Source: Methanospirillum hungatei JF-1
Lineage (GTDB): Archaea > Halobacteriota > Methanomicrobia > Methanomicrobiales > Methanospirillaceae
NCBI RefSeq assembly: GCF_000013445.1
Contig: NC_007796.1
Coordinates: forward strand, 2,268,936 to 2,332,935
Direction: 5' to 3'
DNA length: 64,000 nt
The notes under the pieces are model-generated. The model made no database searches. It saw only the letters and a list, made by a program, of their open reading frames with translations, and was not told where the DNA came from. Within the stretch, counting starts at the first letter, position 1, and each line of letters starts with the position of its first letter. The position numbers and the translations under genes were made by a program. Below are positions 56,232-64,000 of this stretch, piece by piece.

Positions 56232-56905
56232 AGGAACGGCTCCTGATTCTGTGCCGAATTATATCTCTCCCAGATACTCTCTCAATGATTGTATCATGGA
56301 TTTATAGCAGTCAAAAGATGGTAAGCCGGTATTATCTCGTCATGCCTGTCATGATACACTGTTCTATGAGCTTGATGAGTGTTTGAAATCATCCGTACCG
56401 ATACGAAATTTCTGTTCCATGCAGCCCCGGTATTCTTATAATAACTTTTTTCTCTGTGAGCATGTCTCTTTTCATATAATCAAACCAGGATGAGATATGT
56501 TCCAGGATTACGCCATATTATGGAAATGAGATTATGCAAGGATGATGAAATACACCATTTACAAGCAACCATCCCCAAGTCATCTGTCCAGGGATCCTAT
56601 GGGGGGTGGTCACAGTGCCATTCGGCGAAAAGACGTTCCAATCCGGCCACACGTTCTCCAGTCGGACAGACCAGTACATGAACGGAGCCTCGGTCTTGGC
56701 CCCTGACTTCCATACGAGATCCCCAATGGGCGGAGTGGTCATTCTGGCAGAAGAGAATCAAACGTATGGGCTGTCAGGATTGCTTGTAATAGAGGCGGTA
56801 TATATCGACAATCATCAGAGCATTCTGTTCCATGAATACATACATGAACCCCGACAGGGTCTCTTCACCTACGGGTGTGATGATGTGCCCTCCCTGATCC
56901 CAGGG
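56229..56905. other. Stretch with possible gene remnants, no firm call
   Basis: A rightward frame (about 56545-56914, no normal start) reads P-G-I-L-W-G-V-V-T-V-P-F-G-E-K-T-F-Q and ends NHQSILFHEYIHEPRQGLFT before a stop at 56912-56914. It looks partly protein-like but has no recognised family, and a 74-codon antisense frame (56518-56742) is equally open. I treat both as unsupported; a decayed gene is possible. Confidence 0.35.
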
Positions 56906-56925
56906 TGTGCATAAAATAATGCACA
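56906..56925. repeat. Short inverted repeat TGTGCAT/ATGCACA
   Basis: TGTGCAT (56906-56912), a 6-base spacer AAAATA, then ATGCACA (56919-56925). The same TGTGCAT half-site recurs in the larger repeat at 56985-57075. Confidence 0.7.
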
Positions 56926-56984
56926 GGTACATCAGGCGTTTTTTAAAATTAAAGAGATAATAGAGTGTTAAAAAGAGTGATCAA

Positions 56985-57099
56985 GTACGGTGTGCATAAT
57001 TTTTATTTTCACATATGCACTCACAGATCCATCATCTGCCTGTTACGTGATCTCCCTGGATTATGCACACCGTACAAACCCTGTGAATAAAAGGGTTTG
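56985..57099. repeat. Strong 16-bp inverted repeat plus adjacent hairpin
   Basis: GTACGGTGTGCATAAT (56985-57000) and its exact reverse complement ATTATGCACACCGTAC (57060-57075) are 59 bp apart. Directly next to the right arm, CAAACCC (57075-57081) pairs with GGGTTTG (57093-57099). This could be a regulatory cruciform, a transposon-like end pair, or a binding array for the HTH protein encoded at 57584. No transposase lies between the arms. Confidence 0.75.
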
Positions 57100-57583
57100 A
57101 TTATTGAAAATAACCCCTGGTGAGGTTTTCAGGTGTTCCTTTTTCCGGCGAACACCTCGTGCACACATAGGCACACCTGCACACCGTCATGGATTGTTCC
57201 AATTTCAGTGGAGATTTTCTCGATGAATATATTGGCCCTCCCCATATATCCTTTTTTTGAAGATATTCAAAAGGACCCCACATGAATCTCTGATACTGTG
57301 GTGGTATTCTACCAGCTCTGGTGATACAATCTCTGTGAGGTCCCGTCCATATATCCGAACAGACCAAAGTCAGGTGACCTGAAGGTCCCAATCATCTCCG
57401 TATTGATCTTGGTCGTCTCCCGTGCCACGTCGATATGGTTTTGAAGGAGGATCAGGACTCCCACCCCCGATGCCACAGGTGATCCGGCAAGGATGACTAC
57501 ATCCACAAATAATCCATACATAGAACTACATTCACATACATTCAAATACACCCTTCAATCAACACTATATACAGAACATCCCC
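57100..57583. other. Stretch with leftward open frames of uncertain status
   Basis: Two overlapping leftward frames (57309-57551 and 57101-57391) could be parts of one frameshifted membrane protein: the first has a hydrophobic stretch VDVVILAGSPVASGVGVLIL and ends Y-M-D-G-T-S-Q-R-L; the second has Q-Y-Q-R-F-M-W-G-P-F-E-Y. I recognise no family, so no gene is called. The stretch near 57160-57185 is rich in GTGCAC/GCACAC words related to the inverted repeats just upstream. Confidence 0.35.
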
Positions 57584-57901
57584 ATGCCTCCCCGGAAAAA
57601 TCCTGAATCCGCTGCCAGATATACCGAAGCGAAAAAGACACCATACATTCTTGAACTAGCAAAGGAACGTGAATTCAGAAAGAACTTCGAACTTGAGAAG
57701 GGGAAATTTTTCAGAACTGACACCGTTGCAGAGATTCTGGACATCGAACCTGAAGTTATCCGGGATTTAATCAGGAAAGGAGAACTCTTTGCGATAAAAA
57801 TAGGGAAGTCATACCGGGTAACAGAAGCAGACCTTCAGGAGTTTCTTTTTCAAAGATACACCAGGAAAAGAAGCGGAGAACAGAGACGCGAAGAAGGGTA
57901 G
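57584..57901 (+). CDS. Excisionase-type HTH DNA-binding protein
   Basis: 105 residues. The C-terminal half is a MerR/excisionase-like helix-turn-helix: FFRTDTVAEILDIEPEVIRD LIRKGELFAIKIGKSYRVTE ADLQEFL. The N-terminal 45 residues are basic and helical, and the tail is Arg/Lys/Glu rich. Such proteins regulate transcription or guide excision of mobile elements; there is no integrase nearby. It sits between the inverted-repeat region (56906-57099) and the TPR gene, which makes those repeats candidate binding sites. Confidence 0.82.
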   Translation: MPPRKNPESAARYTEAKKTPYILELAKEREFRKNFELEKGKFFRTDTVAEILDIEPEVIRDLIRKGELFAIKIGKSYRVTEADLQEFLFQRYTRKRSGEQRREEG

Positions 57902-58037
57902 GCCTATTCCCGGTCTGACCAGAACCGATCCCGCTCCTCCTGTTCCTTCTTTTTTCGCTTCCTCTTTTGCTCCTCTTCCTCGTTCAGATGTAACCCAAGT
58001 GACTGATGAAGCCAGTATCCGAATATATCCATACACA

Positions 58038-60992
58038 TCACCAATACCCATCCATATACCCGACCGGAGTTTTCAGGGGTCTTCCTGGCACCCGGGGTTG
58101 TGCTGGCATCTCTTCTTCCTCTTCAGGAAATGCCCGCTTCCCAAACCTGACGATGATCTGTTCATACTCTTCATGGGCATCGTCATCATCAAGGGCAGCG
58201 AGGGCATCGCAGAGATTTCTCCGTGCAATAACCTCTCCGGGCTGACACCTGATTGCCTGCCTGAAATCAGATACCGCCCCCTCGAAATCACGCAGACCAA
58301 GTCTTGACAGGCCACGGTTATTCCAGGCTCCCCATTCATAAGGCATGAGTATAACAGCCTGATTCCCATGCACAACAGCCTCTTCATGCCGCCCCAGGTT
58401 GGATAAACACCAGCAGAGTGCAGAATGGGCAACACCGGATGAGGGATCCAGTTCAAGGGCTCGAAGGAGAACCGGCTCTGCCTCATCAAACCGACGGAGA
58501 TTATCTAGAACCAGGCCCTTCTCAGCAAGAAAAACAGGGTTGTCAGGATCGTTTTGGAGAAGTTGGTCATATACCGCAATCGCCTGTACATATCGTTCTT
58601 CGTTCTCTTCCAGATCGCCAAGCATGTGATATGCATCTGCCTGGTACCGAGAGACTATCGGAGAATCTGACTCTATATTGGTGAGCGTCGTACAGACATT
58701 TACAGCAAGCCTGACCACCCCATATCGTTTCAGACTGACCGCCCGTTCATGGAGCAGTTCTGCGTACCTCTCCGGAGTATGGCTTATCGTTTTCAGATCC
58801 TCGAGAGGACCCTGCAATCGGAGCATCTTCAGCCCTTCCTCCAGTAGGTCCTTCACCTCTCCATCGTATCCATACCGGCCGGCTGCAAGAGAGAGCTGGG
58901 AAAGCGCCTCCCCATACTGTTCCAGTTCAAATAACACTCTGGCAAAGGTAATCCGCAGCGATGAATCATCAGGATCCTGGCGAATCTCCTCTGCAAGCAT
59001 CCTGGCGGCCTGCCGGTAATCCCCGATAAATGCCCGAAGCTCTCCTTTCTCAGCCTGGAAGAACCGGGCAGCATACTCCGAAACCGATTCACACTCCTTA
59101 TCGCTCCCTGAGAGAATCCGGGCTGCTGTATGCAGATACCTGACCTCTGCCGTGTTTGGAAGGGAATTCTTACATTCAGAGAAGAGAATCGCGGCTTCTT
59201 GTGCTTCCGTAGCCAGGAGTAATAACCGACCATACATCAGGAGGTTTTTCTTCGAAGAGCCGCATATTCGGAAGTTCTCCCGCATCGCATAAAGACCGGT
59301 ACGAAAACTCCCCTCAAGCTGACAAGCCAGGGCACACAGGTAATAATCCATCGGACGTCCGGGATTCATCTGCATGATCCGGACAGCAGTAAGGGCTGCA
59401 TCGCGATATTCACCAGACCTGATAAGGCAGCGGATAAACACTTCAAGCAGAGTGCAGTCAGATGACAACGCATCCTTTCGTGAACTCAGTTCAAAATATG
59501 CATCACGGTATCGTTCCTGTTCAAGAAGCGTCCTGACATACATATTCAGTGCGGGCCGGGAATCAGGACTCTTCGTGAGAACATCCTGTGTGATTATCTC
59601 AGCATCATGCAGGCAACCGACCGACCTGAATGCAATGGCACGGATCAGACAGAAATCCTGCTCTTCCGAATCTGCAAACCGTTCGGATATGAGAACGGCA
59701 TCTGTCCCCCGGTTCGCCATAATGTAACAGAAACAGAGAAAAACCAGATACTCCGGAGCCCCGCTTGCATGAGCAAGGACCTCAAAGGGTGGTATTGCAG
59801 CATCCATGCCATCGGTCATGAATAATTCAAGGGCCAGAGACTCCGGTGTCTCTTCTGACGGGGGCTTGAAATAACCGGCAGATTTCATGTGAAGCAGGGA
59901 AAACATCATATTCGTCCGATCCCTCGCTGCTGCGGTTATCAGAACCCTGATGGCCTCCCTGATCTTGCCTGATGAATACAGGGCCGATGCTTTCAGATAT
60001 ATCGCTTTCCATGCATCGCTCGCCTTTTCACCCGTCTCTGCCAGTCTGATCAGATCATCATACCGGCCGGTGAAATATAACGATGAAAGGTAGGGAATGA
60101 AGAGATCCATGTCGTCCGGAGATGATTTTTGTGCAGATTCGAGAAAAACTTCAGCTTCTTCATATCTGCCTGATTTCAGGAGCTCTTCAGCCCTGAACAC
60201 GGGAGCGGCCTCTGGGTGGGGCGGTGCATAAAAGCCAGAGATATCCCGCCTGATCACAAGAGCCTCATCCTCTCTTCCACATTCGGTCAGGAGATGAGCA
60301 AGATCAACTTTTGACTGCATATCCTGGGGCTGGTCCTCGCATGAAGCCCGAAGAAAGGTCTCTGCAGCACTGATATCACCAGATCTCCATGCTAATATCC
60401 CTTTTACATAGGGGACCAGGGGCATTTTATCTCCCTCCTCTCCAACGGCGGCCATGATCTCCGCGGCAGCAGACATCTCCCCCGTATGAATAAGAGCGAG
60501 AGCTTTGAGTGCATGAATTGTCGCCATAAATCCGGTGACATCAGGGGTGTCACCCAGCTGGGATTGTATCCCGTCACAATATTCAATGGCCAGATCCGGG
60601 TTTCCGGTGAATATATGGCAGATACTGATGAAGAGTTTTCGAATTCCGGCAAGACCATTGGACATAAATTCATAGTGCTGAAGAACAGAGAGAGCACTAT
60701 GATAGTACCCCTGGAGCATGAGATTTCTGCCCAGCTCATCCCTGAACTTCTCTTCAAAGGGATTCTCCCGGTAGATCTGATATAATTGCCTTAATGCCTC
60801 ATCCGGACGTTTCAGGTACGAAAGAACGATAGATTTCAGGAAGAGGAGGTACAGATTACCCTTCCAGACAGACAGCCCCATGTCAACCTGAGTAAGGGCC
60901 TGGTCATATTCCTCCGCATCAAGGAGAGCAGTAACCCGGGTGATCAGAAAATCAAACCAACTGCGTCCTTCCTGTTCAGGTATATCTTCCAT
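58038..60992 (-). CDS. Large TPR-repeat protein
   Basis: 984 residues built almost wholly of tetratricopeptide-like helix pairs, without signal peptide or membrane helices. Clear units include TALLDAEEYDQALTQVDMGL at the N-terminus, A-E-E-L-L-K-S-G-R-Y-E-E-A-E in the middle, and canonical ones near the C-terminus (YDQLLQNDPDNPVFLAEKGL; RFDEAEPVLLRALELDPSSG; HEEAVVHGNQAVILMPYEWG). It ends with an acidic stretch FPEEEEEMPAQP. Likely a scaffold. The start is ATG 60990-60992 with a strong ribosome site GGAGGAAGGA. A promoter-like TATA region lies at 61023-61040. Confidence 0.88.
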   Translation of the reverse strand: MEDIPEQEGRSWFDFLITRVTALLDAEEYDQALTQVDMGLSVWKGNLYLLFLKSIVLSYLKRPDEALRQLYQIYRENPFEEKFRDELGRNLMLQGYYHSALSVLQHYEFMSNGLAGIRKLFISICHIFTGNPDLAIEYCDGIQSQLGDTPDVTGFMATIHALKALALIHTGEMSAAAEIMAAVGEEGDKMPLVPYVKGILAWRSGDISAAETFLRASCEDQPQDMQSKVDLAHLLTECGREDEALVIRRDISGFYAPPHPEAAPVFRAEELLKSGRYEEAEVFLESAQKSSPDDMDLFIPYLSSLYFTGRYDDLIRLAETGEKASDAWKAIYLKASALYSSGKIREAIRVLITAAARDRTNMMFSLLHMKSAGYFKPPSEETPESLALELFMTDGMDAAIPPFEVLAHASGAPEYLVFLCFCYIMANRGTDAVLISERFADSEEQDFCLIRAIAFRSVGCLHDAEIITQDVLTKSPDSRPALNMYVRTLLEQERYRDAYFELSSRKDALSSDCTLLEVFIRCLIRSGEYRDAALTAVRIMQMNPGRPMDYYLCALACQLEGSFRTGLYAMRENFRICGSSKKNLLMYGRLLLLATEAQEAAILFSECKNSLPNTAEVRYLHTAARILSGSDKECESVSEYAARFFQAEKGELRAFIGDYRQAARMLAEEIRQDPDDSSLRITFARVLFELEQYGEALSQLSLAAGRYGYDGEVKDLLEEGLKMLRLQGPLEDLKTISHTPERYAELLHERAVSLKRYGVVRLAVNVCTTLTNIESDSPIVSRYQADAYHMLGDLEENEERYVQAIAVYDQLLQNDPDNPVFLAEKGLVLDNLRRFDEAEPVLLRALELDPSSGVAHSALCWCLSNLGRHEEAVVHGNQAVILMPYEWGAWNNRGLSRLGLRDFEGAVSDFRQAIRCQPGEVIARRNLCDALAALDDDDAHEEYEQIIVRFGKRAFPEEEEEMPAQPRVPGRPLKTPVGYMDGYW

Positions 60993-61022
60993 CTTCCTTC
61001 CTCCGTGTAGTATTCTTCGACG

Positions 61023-61040
61023 TTATAAATTATATATATT
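61023..61040 (-). promoter_or_regulatory. TATA-type promoter of the TPR gene
   Basis: On the coding strand AATATATATAATTTATAA lies about 30-45 bp before the ATG at 60992 and ahead of the ribosome site. Beside it, ATTATG...CATAAT (about 61050-61071) forms a short inverted repeat. The remainder of the 263-bp gap shows nothing else. Confidence 0.5.
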
Positions 61041-61255
61041 CGCATACAAAATTATGCAAAAATATACATAATTATACACAAGCCAATGATTTCGATCTCA
61101 TCGCCTGGATAAACCAGGACAGGTCGTCAGACAACCGGGTCTGGGTATGGATCTCTTTTTAAAATGCTTCAGGGAGATATAGAGATTTCCTATACAATTT
61201 GAATGAATTTATAGGGATATGGATGGGTTGAAAAGACAGGGGATTCGTCCTCTGA

Positions 61256-64000
61256 TCAGTCAGGAGGAACATAAACCAGTTCATCTCCTTTACACTGTAC
61301 CTCACCGCGATCCATGAGAAGGGCAATACCCTGTTCTATCCTGGTCTCAAGTGCATGATTTATCCGTTTTATTCCAAACAGGGAACCGACTATGCGGGTT
61401 AACGCACTGGTGCTCATCGATCCCGTCTGTTTCATCAGATGGATGATCGCGTTGGAATACTCATACATTGATATCTCATCCGCTTTTCGTTGCCAGGGAT
61501 CTCCTGCCGGGTGGGAGCGGAAGGTCACATATTCAAGAAATGCCTGATGATTGGACCAGAAAAAGATCTGGTTTCCTTCTGTCTCCCGGTGGAAGGGAAG
61601 CGATAGGAGAAGAGATTCTATTTTATTCTTTACCGATGCGGTTTTCCTTGTGATCTGCCAGTGGGGGAGAAGACGTGCAATACAGATGTCACGGGGGACA
61701 GGACCTTCTATTGCCACAATCTCTTGTAAAACCCGGATAATGTCTTCGTCACGGGTTCCACTCAGGAGATCATCCTTTGTTCCCAGGACCTCATATCCCA
61801 CATACGCCACATAACAGATCTCGGGAAATTTCACCGGCACGGATGGGATATGGTGTGGCAGGGATGATCTTTCGAACGATTTTACAGCGGATTTTGGAGA
61901 TCCCTCATCGCCGGAGATACCATGTTCGTCACCATCATCCTGTAGGATCTCATGTTCTCCCTGATCGCCTTCCTCACATTTCTCCTCCAGTTCCTCGCCC
62001 TCAACCGGACAATAGAGCATTGTTTCCGGTGCATACTCACTTCTGATCTTTTCAATGGTGTGGATGATGCGATGCAGCTCAACCTCCTGCTCATCCCACC
62101 AGTCGGTAGACCACAACCGGTGAATATTCCAGCCAAGGGTATGCAGGACAAAGAAGGTGAGAACGTCGCGGTCACGGGCTGATTTTGCCTTCTGGTACCG
62201 TGGCCCGTCACATACAATACCAAGAATATACCGTCCAGGCAGGTCAGGGTCCAGTACTGCAACATCGATCCGGTACCCTCCGCATCCAACATGAGTATGG
62301 ACCTCATACCCCTGATCTGTAAGGGATTTCGCTACATCCGACACAATGGGCAGGAGATCCGTCTCCATATCCCGGATACAGGTCTCTGCAATCGCTTTCG
62401 GCCCTTTTTCCGCGAACTCAAGGAATGATTTCAGGAGGACAACTCCCATCCGCCTGGTCCGGGACAGATCGATCTGCTCCGGAGTCATCGAAGAGAATAC
62501 TTTAATCTCTTTCCGTGCCCTGGTAATTGCCACATTCAGCCGTCTTTCTCCCCCGTCACGGTTCAGCGGCCCGAAGTTAAGGGAAACCCTGCCCGATTTA
62601 TCAGGACCATATCCAACAGAGAAGAGAATGACATCCCGTTCATCACCCTGAACATTCTCAAGGTTTTTGATAAAGACCGAATCAGGACGGTCATCACTGA
62701 AATAAGGTTCTATATCAGGCCTCATCCGCCGTTCCTTCTCCAGAAGGGTCCGGATGAGATCCTGCTGCCGTTCGTTAAACGTGATCACCCCGATAGAGTC
62801 TGAGGACGTGGCAGGATCGCAAAGCCGCCGTACTATCTCGCTAACCACTGCTTCAGCCTCTGCCCGGTTTGTCCGGGTATTTCCTGAGTCAAAGACCCCA
62901 TCAATATGGACAAGCGAGATGGCCGGGCTGGTATGGGGCGAGGGAAATGTCAGGAGACGATTACGGTAAAAGTGGTAGTTGCTAAAGGCGATAAGACTCT
63001 CATGCCTGCTCCGGTAATGCCATGCAAGGTGCAACTGTGGGATATCTGATGCAATGCATTCATCCAGGATACTCTCAAGATCAAGAGCAGATGTCCTGAA
63101 ATCATCTCCATCACTTTCATTCATCCGCTGAAAGAGGCTGGTCGGAGGAAGCTGTTTTGGATCACCAACAATAATGGCAGAATTTCCCCGTGCGATCACC
63201 CCAATCGCATCTGACACCGGGATCTGCGACGCCTCGTCAAAGATGACCAGGTCAAACCGGTGGATATCAGGGTCAAGGTACTGGGCAACCGAGATCGGAC
63301 TCATCAGCAAACAGGGCTTTAATCGCGGAAGAATTGTGGGAATACTCTTAAAAAGACTCCTGACCGGCATGTTACGGCGCTGCAGGTGAATCTGATGACG
63401 CAGAACCCCTAATTCCTCCTTCTCTGCCCCTTCACCCCTTGGGATCCGTGCCGACAGTCTGGCCTCTATCTCCTTTCTGGTCAGGTCGGTGAACCTCTCA
63501 TCAATCTCCCTGAATTTTTCGATGGAATCCTCAAACTTCGGGCGGTAAAATTCCTTCAGTACCGGATCCTGTTCACGAATGCCATCTACCCAGTTCTGGT
63601 AATAGCTCCGGAGCATCAGATCCTCAATCTGGGAATGGATAAGCGTTGCATCCTCATACCGTTGGATGACCGGTGAATACCCCTTCTCATCCGCTACCTG
63701 TCTGATCCGGTTCCACTGACACCAGCTCTTCAGGTGTGATGTCTCCTTCTCCCATCGCTGAACTGTTGCAGCCTGGGCACTGAGAAGATCGGTCACCGTT
63801 TGCTGCGGCCAGAGTATCCCGGGATCATACTGCAGCAGATCGGCAAGGGATGATCCTTCACGGTCATACTGGTGTAATGCATCCTCATAATCAGAGAACT
63901 GCTGCCGAATCTGCCTGGCATCTGACTCATTCATAAACCGGAACGTCAGATCACTCCAGCAGGTGACAAGCCGGATATACCCATCCTCATCTGCCCTGAT
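61256..64000 (-). CDS. SF1 helicase with C-terminal endonuclease-like domain, 5' end cut off
   Basis: At least 914 residues; the frame stays open past the ATG at 63934 to the window edge, so the N-terminus with Walker A is outside. Visible helicase motifs: LVIFDEASQIPVSDAIGVIA (Walker B), IIVGDPKQLPPTSLF (III), HLAWHYRSRHESLIAFSNYH (IV), GVITFNERQQDLI, NVQGDERDVILFSVGYG (V) and RLNVAITRARKEIKVFSSM (VI). Then a Vsr/MTES_1575-type restriction fold (GGYRIDVAVLDPDLPGRY, SARDRDVLTFFVLHTLGWNI) and a DUF3320-like tail. This matches DUF4011-type helicases, some of which are anti-phage proteins. The usual catalytic Glu of G-x-E-C-D-G is Val here (62215-62217), so the nuclease may be inactive. Confidence 0.9.
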   Translation of the reverse strand: MRADEDGYIRLVTCWSDLTFRFMNESDARQIRQQFSDYEDALHQYDREGSSLADLLQYDPGILWPQQTVTDLLSAQAATVQRWEKETSHLKSWCQWNRIRQVADEKGYSPVIQRYEDATLIHSQIEDLMLRSYYQNWVDGIREQDPVLKEFYRPKFEDSIEKFREIDERFTDLTRKEIEARLSARIPRGEGAEKEELGVLRHQIHLQRRNMPVRSLFKSIPTILPRLKPCLLMSPISVAQYLDPDIHRFDLVIFDEASQIPVSDAIGVIARGNSAIIVGDPKQLPPTSLFQRMNESDGDDFRTSALDLESILDECIASDIPQLHLAWHYRSRHESLIAFSNYHFYRNRLLTFPSPHTSPAISLVHIDGVFDSGNTRTNRAEAEAVVSEIVRRLCDPATSSDSIGVITFNERQQDLIRTLLEKERRMRPDIEPYFSDDRPDSVFIKNLENVQGDERDVILFSVGYGPDKSGRVSLNFGPLNRDGGERRLNVAITRARKEIKVFSSMTPEQIDLSRTRRMGVVLLKSFLEFAEKGPKAIAETCIRDMETDLLPIVSDVAKSLTDQGYEVHTHVGCGGYRIDVAVLDPDLPGRYILGIVCDGPRYQKAKSARDRDVLTFFVLHTLGWNIHRLWSTDWWDEQEVELHRIIHTIEKIRSEYAPETMLYCPVEGEELEEKCEEGDQGEHEILQDDGDEHGISGDEGSPKSAVKSFERSSLPHHIPSVPVKFPEICYVAYVGYEVLGTKDDLLSGTRDEDIIRVLQEIVAIEGPVPRDICIARLLPHWQITRKTASVKNKIESLLLSLPFHRETEGNQIFFWSNHQAFLEYVTFRSHPAGDPWQRKADEISMYEYSNAIIHLMKQTGSMSTSALTRIVGSLFGIKRINHALETRIEQGIALLMDRGEVQCKGDELVYVPPD

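Overview
The window looks like a chromosome segment of a hydrogenotrophic, formate-using methanogenic archaeon of the order Methanomicrobiales, most like Methanospirillum. The evidence is two F420-type formate dehydrogenase gene pairs (fdhA with Cys at the metal-ligand position, fdhB of the FrhB/FdhB type), cytosolic PAS-rich sensors, archaeal TATA-type promoters with short leaders, and many zinc-ribbon and PAS proteins. The genus is an inference; no 16S gene or other rRNA/tRNA gene was recognised, and no CRISPR array.

Layout. 0-12 kb: a formate/Mo-W cofactor block, with a cut-off gene at the left edge, a decayed moeA relative, a methyltransferase, a FecCD-type ABC permease and ATPase, fdhD, and two tandem fdhA-fdhB pairs read leftward behind a 1-kb non-coding leader that contains an 84-bp nested inverted repeat. 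12.7-17.6 kb: one large receiver-PAS-histidine kinase gene cut in two by a 1,760-bp IS1182-type element; the 4-bp target duplication is visible and its removal restores the frame. 17.8-23.2 kb: a secreted protein with an apparent 1-base deletion, ModD, a MATE exporter and an MFS exporter. 23.3-34.2 kb: signalling genes, namely a response regulator and a 1,285-residue soluble PAS chemoreceptor with a 478-bp internal duplication, an HTH-PAS regulator split by an IS1-type element, a response regulator/HTH pair, and an HTH-PAS-PAS histidine kinase followed by three small genes. 34.2-37.1 kb: intact moeA and a periplasmic binding protein.

37.2-45.2 kb holds the most unusual block: six same-strand genes coding for a zinc-ribbon/TM2 protein, a TPR protein, a Cys-rich membrane protein, a 1,519-residue multi-domain protein and two more zinc-ribbon proteins, tightly spaced and without a family I can name for the large member. 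45-52.4 kb is mixed: hisG, a broken ribbon-helix-helix gene with repeated operator-like sites, hisI, small membrane proteins, a subtilisin-like surface protease and a solute-binding protein. 52.8-64 kb is accessory in character: two tandem AAA-ATPase/PD-(D/E)XK genes sharing a near-identical 1.08-kb 3' tract, a repeat-rich non-coding stretch with strong inverted repeats, an excisionase-like HTH gene, a 984-residue TPR protein and a large SF1 helicase running off the right edge.

Functional links. Formate oxidation (FdhAB) needs Mo/W-pterin and sulfur transfer (FdhD, MoeA) and metal uptake (the ABC genes, possibly ModD), so 0-12 kb plus 19-20 kb and 34-35 kb form one physiological theme. The 12-34 kb part is environmental sensing, with two of its sensors inactivated by transposons. 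The last 11 kb may be a defence or mobile region, but that is inference only.
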